Origin: JAIBJN01 sp963775505
Lineage (GTDB): Bacteria; Actinomycetota; Thermoleophilia; Gaiellales; Gaiellaceae
DNA: 64,000 nt
Assembly (NCBI GenBank): GCA_963775505.1
Contig: CAVZIL010000008.1
Location: 124,001-188,000 of the forward strand
Direction of reading: 5' to 3'
Shown: piece by piece, positions 59,634 through 64,000 of the stretch
Position numbering within the stretch: position 1 is the first letter of the stretch
How the letters are laid out: every line of letters starts with the position of its first letter
Notes under the pieces: generated by a model
Database searches by the model: none
Told to the model about the DNA's origin: nothing
Seen by the model: the letters and a program-made list of their open reading frames with translations, nothing else
Program-made: the position numbers and the translations under genes

Positions 59634-60447
59634 CCGCGACCTCCTTGTCGTGTCGTGGCTTGAAGAGATTCATCGCGATCAGGGTGAGAACGGCGAGCAG
59701 CGCGAGCACGAGCGAGGTGGTGTACGCGGCGACCTCGTTGAAGCGCAGAAACTCCTCGTCGACGTGCAGCGTCAGGGTCTCGGTCTTGCCGGCGATCCGA
59801 CCGGAGACGACGGCGACGGCGCCGTACTCGCCGAGCGCGCGCGCCGTGGTGAGGACGACCCCGTAGGCGACGCCCCAGCGGATGGCAGGCAGCGTGACGC
59901 GCCGGAACGTCTGGAGGCGTGAGGCGCCGAGCACCCAGGCCGCTTCATCCTGGTCGGTTCCGACCTCGCGAAGCACGGGGATCACCTCGCGGACCACGAA
60001 CGGCAGCGTCACGAAGATCGTGGCGAGGATGATGCCGGGCTTGGAGAAGATGATCTGGATCCCGTTCTCGGTCAGCCACCCGCCGAGCCAGCCGTCCTGT
60101 CCGTAGACGAGGATCAGCGCAAGCCCGACGACGACCGGGGAGAGCGCGAGGGGGAGCCCGATCAGCGTGTTCAGGAGCCAGGTGCCGTGCTTCGGGGGTC
60201 GGCGGACGAGCACCATCGCGCAGGCAACACCGAAGATGGTGTTCGCGGGCACGGCGATCCCGACAGCGAGCAGGGTCAGCTTGAAGGCCGAGACGAACGA
60301 GGGATCGGTGAGCGCCTCCCACACCGGCTCGAGGCCGTCCCGGAACGTGTAGTAGAGGATCATCGAGACGGGGAGCGCGAGCAGCAGGACGAGGTAGCCG
60401 AGCGCGAGAGCTCGGAGCCCGTAACGCGATCCGCTCCGGCTACGCAT
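59593..60447 (-). CDS. cysW: Sulfate ABC transporter permease CysW
   Basis: 284 residues, six helices: LALGYLVLLLALPVSMILYY, FKLTLLAVGIAVPANTIFGV, LIGLPLALSPVVVGLALILV, VTLPFVVREVIPVLRE, and the EAA loop DEAAWVLGASRLQTFRRVTL. ATG 60447 overlaps the cysT end by eight bases. The partner of CysT and CysA. Confidence 0.94.
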   Translation of the reverse strand: MRSRSGSRYGLRALALGYLVLLLALPVSMILYYTFRDGLEPVWEALTDPSFVSAFKLTLLAVGIAVPANTIFGVACAMVLVRRPPKHGTWLLNTLIGLPLALSPVVVGLALILVYGQDGWLGGWLTENGIQIIFSKPGIILATIFVTLPFVVREVIPVLREVGTDQDEAAWVLGASRLQTFRRVTLPAIRWGVAYGVVLTTARALGEYGAVAVVSGRIAGKTETLTLHVDEEFLRFNEVAAYTTSLVLALLAVLTLIAMNLFKPRHDKEVADVDRRPPGLETLR

Positions 60448-61270
60448 CGTGCCTCCGGCTCCGCCGCTCGAGGACGTCCGCGACGGCGAGGACGACGAAG
60501 GAGAGGACGAGCAGCACGACCGAAACCGCCGCGGCCGTCTCCGGCTGGTCGCTCTCGATGTTCTTGAAGATGTAGACGGAGGCGACCTCGGTGTCGAACG
60601 GGATGTTCCCCGAGATGAGCACGATCGAGCCGAACTCCCCGACCGCCTTGCCAAAAGAGAGCGCGGCGCCTGAAAACATCGCCGGCAGCAGATTGGGCAG
60701 GATGATGCGACGGAACGTCGTGAATGGCCGTGCTCCGAGGGAGGCGGCCGCCTCCTCCATCTCCTGATCGAGCTCCGCTAGCACAGGCTGCACCGCCCGG
60801 ACGACGAACGGCAGCGTGACGAAGAGGAGCGCGACGACGACGGCCGCGCGCGAGTAGGCGATGTCCACCCCGAGCGGGCTCCGGGGGCCGTAGACGGCGA
60901 GCAGGGTCAACCCGGCGACGATCGTCGGCAGGGCGAACGGCAGGTCGATGATCGCGTTGACGGCGCTCTTGCCCCGAAAGTCGTCGCGGACGAGCACCCA
61001 GGCGATCAACGTGCCGGTGACCGCGTTCACCGCGACGACGATCAGGGAGGCGACGAAGGTCAGCTTGAGCGCCGCCACCGCCGCAGGAGCCGTGACCTGC
61101 TCCCAGAAGGCCGCCAGCCCACCCTCCAGGGACGTCGCTATCACCGCGGCGATCGGGATGAGGACGATGAGCATGAGGTACGCGGTCGAGAGGCCTAGCA
61201 CCAGGCCGCCGGCGCGCCTGGAGCTTCCAGTGCGCGCCGGCAGCCTGACCGCATCGGTGCTGCTACTCAG
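60440..61270 (-). CDS. cysT: Sulfate ABC transporter permease CysT, start uncertain
   Basis: About 276 residues. LVLGLSTAYLMLIVLIPIAA, LKLTFVASLIVVAVNAVTGT, LPFALPTIVAGLTLLAVYGP, VTLPFVVRAVQPVLAELD, and the EAA loop EEAAASLGARPFTTFRRIIL place it in CysT. Between the sbp end and the first helix the frame has no ATG, GTG or TTG at a sensible place; CTG 61270, overlapping the sbp stop by eight bases, is used here. A missing base near the start is equally possible. Confidence 0.88.
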   Translation of the reverse strand: MSSSTDAVRLPARTGSSRRAGGLVLGLSTAYLMLIVLIPIAAVIATSLEGGLAAFWEQVTAPAAVAALKLTFVASLIVVAVNAVTGTLIAWVLVRDDFRGKSAVNAIIDLPFALPTIVAGLTLLAVYGPRSPLGVDIAYSRAAVVVALLFVTLPFVVRAVQPVLAELDQEMEEAAASLGARPFTTFRRIILPNLLPAMFSGAALSFGKAVGEFGSIVLISGNIPFDTEVASVYIFKNIESDQPETAAAVSVVLLVLSFVVLAVADVLERRSRRHDA

Positions 61271-62318
61271 TGGGGACCCCCAGCTCGTTCTCGATGTCGA
61301 GGAAGATGCTCCCCTCGCGGTCGAAGAAGCGCGTGCGGACGTCGGGCCAGCCGCCGACGTCATCGATCGTGAAGAGCCCGGCCGGGCCGGAGGAGTCGAA
61401 CTCGGTCTCGACGCCGTCGACGACGGGGCGGTAGCCCTTGGAGGCGAAGACGGCCTGCGCCTCGGGCGTGTAGAGGAAGTCGAGGAACGCCTGGGCGGCC
61501 TCGGGGCTCTCGCCCGTGTTCACGACGGCTGCAGGGTTTTCGATCAGGATTGTCTCCGCGGGCACGACGTACTCGAGCTCCTGGCCCGCCTGCTGGGCGA
61601 AGATGGCCTCGTTCTCGTAGGCGAGCATGACGTCGCCCTTGCCGCCCGCGAACGTCTGGAGCGCCTCGCGCGCGCTCTTGTCCTGGACGGGGACGTGCTC
61701 GAGGAAGAGCTCCTTGAGGTAGGCGATCGCCTCCTCGTCGGTCTTGCCCTGCTCGAGCTGGGCTCCGTACGCCGCCATGATGTTCCACTGGGCGCCGCCC
61801 GAGGTGAAGGGGTTCGGCGTGATTACCTCGATGCCCTCACGGAGCAGGTCGTCCCAGGTCTGGATGTTCTCCGGGTTCCCGGGGCGAACGGCGAAGACCA
61901 CCACCGAGTTCGTGAGCATCCCCTCGTACTCGTTCTGGTTCCAGTCTGCGTCGACCATGCCCGCCTCGACGAGGGCGATCACGTCGGGCTCGAGCGAGAG
62001 GTGGACGAAGTCGGCTGGCAAGCCTTCCTCGATCGCGCGCCGCTGTTCGCCGGACGCTGCGTAGGACTCCTCGAAGTCGACGCCGTCCCCCCCGTCTTCC
62101 TGGAACATCGGAACGAGCTCCTCGTAGGCCTCGCGCGGCGTCGAATAGGCAACGAGGGAAACGGTTCCGCTGTCACCGGACGCGTTGCCCGACGCGTCGG
62201 CGTCGTCCCCGCCGCCGCAGCCCACTGCGACGACCAGCATCAGCGCCAGCGCGCCGAGGAGCCCCGCGGTGAGGATGCCTCGTGGCGTCGTGACCGTTCT
62301 TCTCAGGCGTCTTCGCAT
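61263..62318 (-). CDS. sbp: Sulfate-binding lipoprotein of the ABC transporter
   Basis: 351 residues from ATG 62318. A signal peptide ending in the lipobox VAVGC (Cys about 34), then the sulfate-binding protein fold: VSLVAYSTPREAYEELVPMF, FEESYAASGEQRRAIEEGLP, NPFTSGGAQWNIMAAYG, then ESPEAAQAFLDFLYTPEAQ. First gene of the operon sbp-cysT-cysW-cysA. The leader carries the shared operator-like block. Confidence 0.94.
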   Translation of the reverse strand: MRRRLRRTVTTPRGILTAGLLGALALMLVVAVGCGGGDDADASGNASGDSGTVSLVAYSTPREAYEELVPMFQEDGGDGVDFEESYAASGEQRRAIEEGLPADFVHLSLEPDVIALVEAGMVDADWNQNEYEGMLTNSVVVFAVRPGNPENIQTWDDLLREGIEVITPNPFTSGGAQWNIMAAYGAQLEQGKTDEEAIAYLKELFLEHVPVQDKSAREALQTFAGGKGDVMLAYENEAIFAQQAGQELEYVVPAETILIENPAAVVNTGESPEAAQAFLDFLYTPEAQAVFASKGYRPVVDGVETEFDSSGPAGLFTIDDVGGWPDVRTRFFDREGSIFLDIENELGVPTE

Positions 62319-62345
62319 TAATCCAGACTCTCCTTCTCTGGTTTC

Positions 62346-62366
62346 TATTCTTGACAACCTATGTAA
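62346..62366 (-). promoter_or_regulatory. Operator-like block upstream of sbp
   Basis: On the minus strand TTAC, six bases, TGTCAAGAATA, as at 57526-57546. Located 28 bases before the sbp ATG, in an AT-rich leader. Candidate binding site for the Rrf2 regulator encoded at 57029-57466. Confidence 0.5.
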
Positions 62367-62467
62367 AGTAATACAGAAGTGTCGGATGGTAGGGACAGCT
62401 ACTGGTTCTGTCAAACGTGACCCGATCCTTCTCCCACAACGGCCGCCCTCAGCTAGGCTCGCCCGCG

Positions 62468-62980
62468 ATGAAGGCTCTCGAGGTCATCGAAGGCGACATC
62501 ACCGCTCTCGACGTCGACGCGATCGCCAACGCGGCGAACGACCACCTGTGGATGGGCGCCGGCGTCGCCGGCGCGATCAAGCGCGAGGGTGGGGAGGAGA
62601 TCGAGCGCGAGGCCGTGTCCCTCGGCCCCATTCCGCTCGGCGACGCGGTCGCCACCGGCGGCGGGCGTCTACGCGCTCGTCACATCATCCACGGGGCCGT
62701 CATGGGCCAGGACCTGACCACGACTCCCGACCTCGTCGCCCGAACGACCCGCCGCTGTCTCGAGGTCGCCGACGAGCTCGAAGCCCGCTCGCTGGCGCTG
62801 CCTGCGTTCGGCACCGGGGTGGGAGGCTTCCCCCTCGACGCATGCGCGCGTCTCATGGTCGGGGAAGCCCGCGCGTTCGCGCCCCGCTCGCTCGAGCGGA
62901 TCGTCTTCGCCGTCTACGGCGCCGACGCGGAAGAGGCGTTCCGGACGGCTCTCGCGGCCGACGAGTCGGCGAGCGTCTAG
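62468..62980 (+). CDS. Macro domain (ADP-ribose binding/hydrolase) protein
   Basis: 170 residues: VIEGDITALDVDAIANAAND with the adenine Asp and Asn, MGAGVAGAIKREGGEEIERE, PLGDAVATGGGRLRARHIIH, and PAFGTGVGGFPLDACARL. Complete macro fold of the Appr-1''-p processing type. May remove ADP-ribose from proteins or process metabolites such as O-acetyl-ADP-ribose. ATG 62468, divergent from sbp. Confidence 0.92.
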   Translation: MKALEVIEGDITALDVDAIANAANDHLWMGAGVAGAIKREGGEEIEREAVSLGPIPLGDAVATGGGRLRARHIIHGAVMGQDLTTTPDLVARTTRRCLEVADELEARSLALPAFGTGVGGFPLDACARLMVGEARAFAPRSLERIVFAVYGADAEEAFRTALAADESASV

Positions 62981-63046
62981 CCGACGACGGTCACCCAGAC
63001 TGGGCCCTCGCGCTGCAACCGCGGTTACAGTACGCTTGGGGATCAG

Positions 63047-63517
63047 GTGGAAGCCCGCTGGGTCATGCTCGTTTACCGGCTCCCACGTGAGCCTTCGACG
63101 CCGCGAATCACGCTCTGGCGGAAGCTGCGGCGGCTTGGGGTGGTGCAGCTGGTCGACGGCGTCGTGTCCTTGCCGCTCGATAGTCGCAACCGCGAGCAGC
63201 TCGAGTGGCTGGCCGACGAGGTGGTCGAGGCCGGCGGCGACGCTTCGATCTGGGTCTCGACACCCGCGACCGCAGCGCAGGAGCGTGCGCTGGCAGCCTC
63301 GATGGCCGAGCGCGTCGCCGGGGAGTACCGGGCGATCATTCGTGATGCGGAGGACGCCCTCCGGACCGGCCAGGGAAAGCGTCGGCGGACGCTCGCCCGC
63401 CTCCGCCGCGAGCTGCGCCGCGTCCGTTCGCGTGACTACTTCCCGCCCCCCGAGCGCGAGCAGGCGCGGGCGGCGGTCCAGCAGTTGGCCGAACGCGCCG
63501 TCGAAGTCGTGTCATGA
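63047..63517 (+). CDS. ChrB N-terminal-domain protein (chromate resistance-associated)
   Basis: 156 residues from GTG 63047: VMLVYRLPREPSTPRITLWR, KLRRLGVVQLVDGVVSLPLD, EWLADEVVEAGGDASIWVS. This matches the N-terminal half of ChrB, a helical domain. Overlaps the second half gene by four bases (ATGA). In some ChrB proteins the two halves are fused; here they are separate. Confidence 0.85.
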   Translation: MEARWVMLVYRLPREPSTPRITLWRKLRRLGVVQLVDGVVSLPLDSRNREQLEWLADEVVEAGGDASIWVSTPATAAQERALAASMAERVAGEYRAIIRDAEDALRTGQGKRRRTLARLRRELRRVRSRDYFPPPEREQARAAVQQLAERAVEVVS

Positions 63518-63948
63518 GGTGGGCCACCAGACGTCATTGCCACGTCGACCGCGCCGCGTGCTCCTGGCTGATCCAGAGGTTCATCGACCCGAAGGCGCGG
63601 TTCGTGTTCGTCGACGACCCCGACGAGGTGCCGGACGATGCGACGCCCTTCGACATGCGAGGCGTCGAGCTCGGGCACCGACACGGCGGCTGCAGCTTCG
63701 AGAGCTTTCTCCACCGCTACGAACTGGACGATCCGGCGCTGCAGGACATCGGCCGCATCATCCATGAGGCCGACATCGGCGACGAACGCTACGACGCCCC
63801 CGAGGCGCCGGGCCTCGACGTCGTCATCCGCGGAGCATCCCTCGTGACTCGGGACGACCAACAGCTGTTGACACTGACCGGGCCGCTCTTCGACGGTCTC
63901 TACGAGTTCTTCCGCCGGTCACATCTCCACGAGCGACCGACAGCATGA
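63514..63948 (+). CDS. ChrB C-terminal-domain protein (chromate resistance)
   Basis: 144 residues: MRWATRRHCHVDRAACSWLI, RFIDPKARFVFVDDPDEVPD, ELGHRHGGCSFESFLHRYEL, GRIIHEADIGDERYD. These are the signatures of the chromate resistance protein ChrB domain. The His/Cys cluster suggests metal or oxyanion binding. It regulates or assists chromate efflux in known systems. Followed by an overlapping gene that runs off the window. Confidence 0.87.
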   Translation: MRWATRRHCHVDRAACSWLIQRFIDPKARFVFVDDPDEVPDDATPFDMRGVELGHRHGGCSFESFLHRYELDDPALQDIGRIIHEADIGDERYDAPEAPGLDVVIRGASLVTRDDQQLLTLTGPLFDGLYEFFRRSHLHERPTA

Positions 63949-64000
63949 GCGCCAAGACGGCTCTTGAGTCGCCCGCGGGCACCTCCGGCTACGAGGCGAC
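63945..64000 (+). CDS. Start of next gene, cut by window edge
   Basis: ATG 63945 overlaps the ChrB stop (ATGA) and opens MSAKTALESPAGTSGYEA before the edge. A chromate transporter (ChrA) or similar transporter is expected by context, but 18 residues cannot identify it. Confidence 0.5.
   Translation, partial: MSAKTALESPAGTSGYEA

Noticed and set aside
1..64000. CRISPR arrays, insertion sequences or rRNA operon
   Set aside because: No regularly spaced repeats, transposase motifs or rRNA signatures were found by reading.

Overview
The window is a GC-rich chromosomal segment, densely packed on both strands, with many 1-20 base overlaps between stops and starts and frequent GTG or TTG starts. Gene content points to Actinomycetota, and by gestalt to the Thermoleophilia (Gaiellales/Solirubrobacterales). 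Pointers include a PPOX protein of the F420-linked type, an ECF sigma factor with a DUF4349 partner, DUF2277 and DUF6328 proteins, a P450 with its own three-cysteine ferredoxin, and a small bacterial SRP RNA. The placement is inferred from family membership, not from an rRNA. No rRNA, CRISPR array, insertion sequence or prophage was seen.

Layout. 0-17.4 kb is a central-carbon neighbourhood: succinyl-CoA ligase alpha, malate and isocitrate dehydrogenases, citrate synthase, ATP-dependent PEP carboxykinase and a succinate dehydrogenase made of SdhA, SdhB and an HdrB-like CCG subunit. A PLP aminotransferase, a cupin-TPR protein, a PDZ/Lon-like protease, a beta-carbonic anhydrase and overlapping tandem XerC/XerD recombinases lie among them. 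17.4-24.7 kb has a metallophosphoesterase, a GNAT-like protein, a deaminase-glyoxalase fusion, the asd/lysC pair and a P450/ferredoxin pair. 24.8-27.8 kb is the recR-ybaB-dnaX locus with the SRP RNA. A second, rod-shaped structured RNA resembling 6S RNA sits between ybaB and recR on the opposite strand. 27.9-49 kb is mixed: tRNA-Val, a thioredoxin-fold protein, two coupled epoxide hydrolases, an ECF sigma/DUF4349 operon, a second aminotransferase, MscS, a lysyl-oxidase-like protein, a diguanylate cyclase, UppP, cytochrome c, tRNA-Ser, a uracil-DNA glycosylase and secreted proteins. A PepSY protein faces an OmpR-type two-component system there.

49.6-56.3 kb carries a cysteine-less DksA/TraR-like protein, a principal-type sigma factor, L31, and a less familiar cassette. 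That cassette holds a NarL-type regulator, a stand-alone degenerate receiver, two unknown proteins, a trypsin-fold protease with an N-terminal prodomain, and a free-standing paralogue of that prodomain. Palindromes built on GGATCC lie in its intergenic gaps. 57-62.4 kb is a sulfur module: an Rrf2 regulator divergent from a TauE/SafE permease, then a complete sulfate ABC transporter (Sbp, CysT, CysW, CysA). The permease and Sbp genes share an operator-like block. The right edge has a macro-domain protein and a two-gene ChrB.

Caution: at least eight genes are interrupted by small indels, mostly single bases, in otherwise conserved reading frames (near 6478, 17032, 17857, 18302, 26174, 29336, 30279 and 30331). 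Two more lack a normal start. Uncorrected consensus errors explain this best, so breaks in individual genes should not be read as biology without the raw reads. The one in dnaX deserves a check because it lies exactly on a slippery heptamer.
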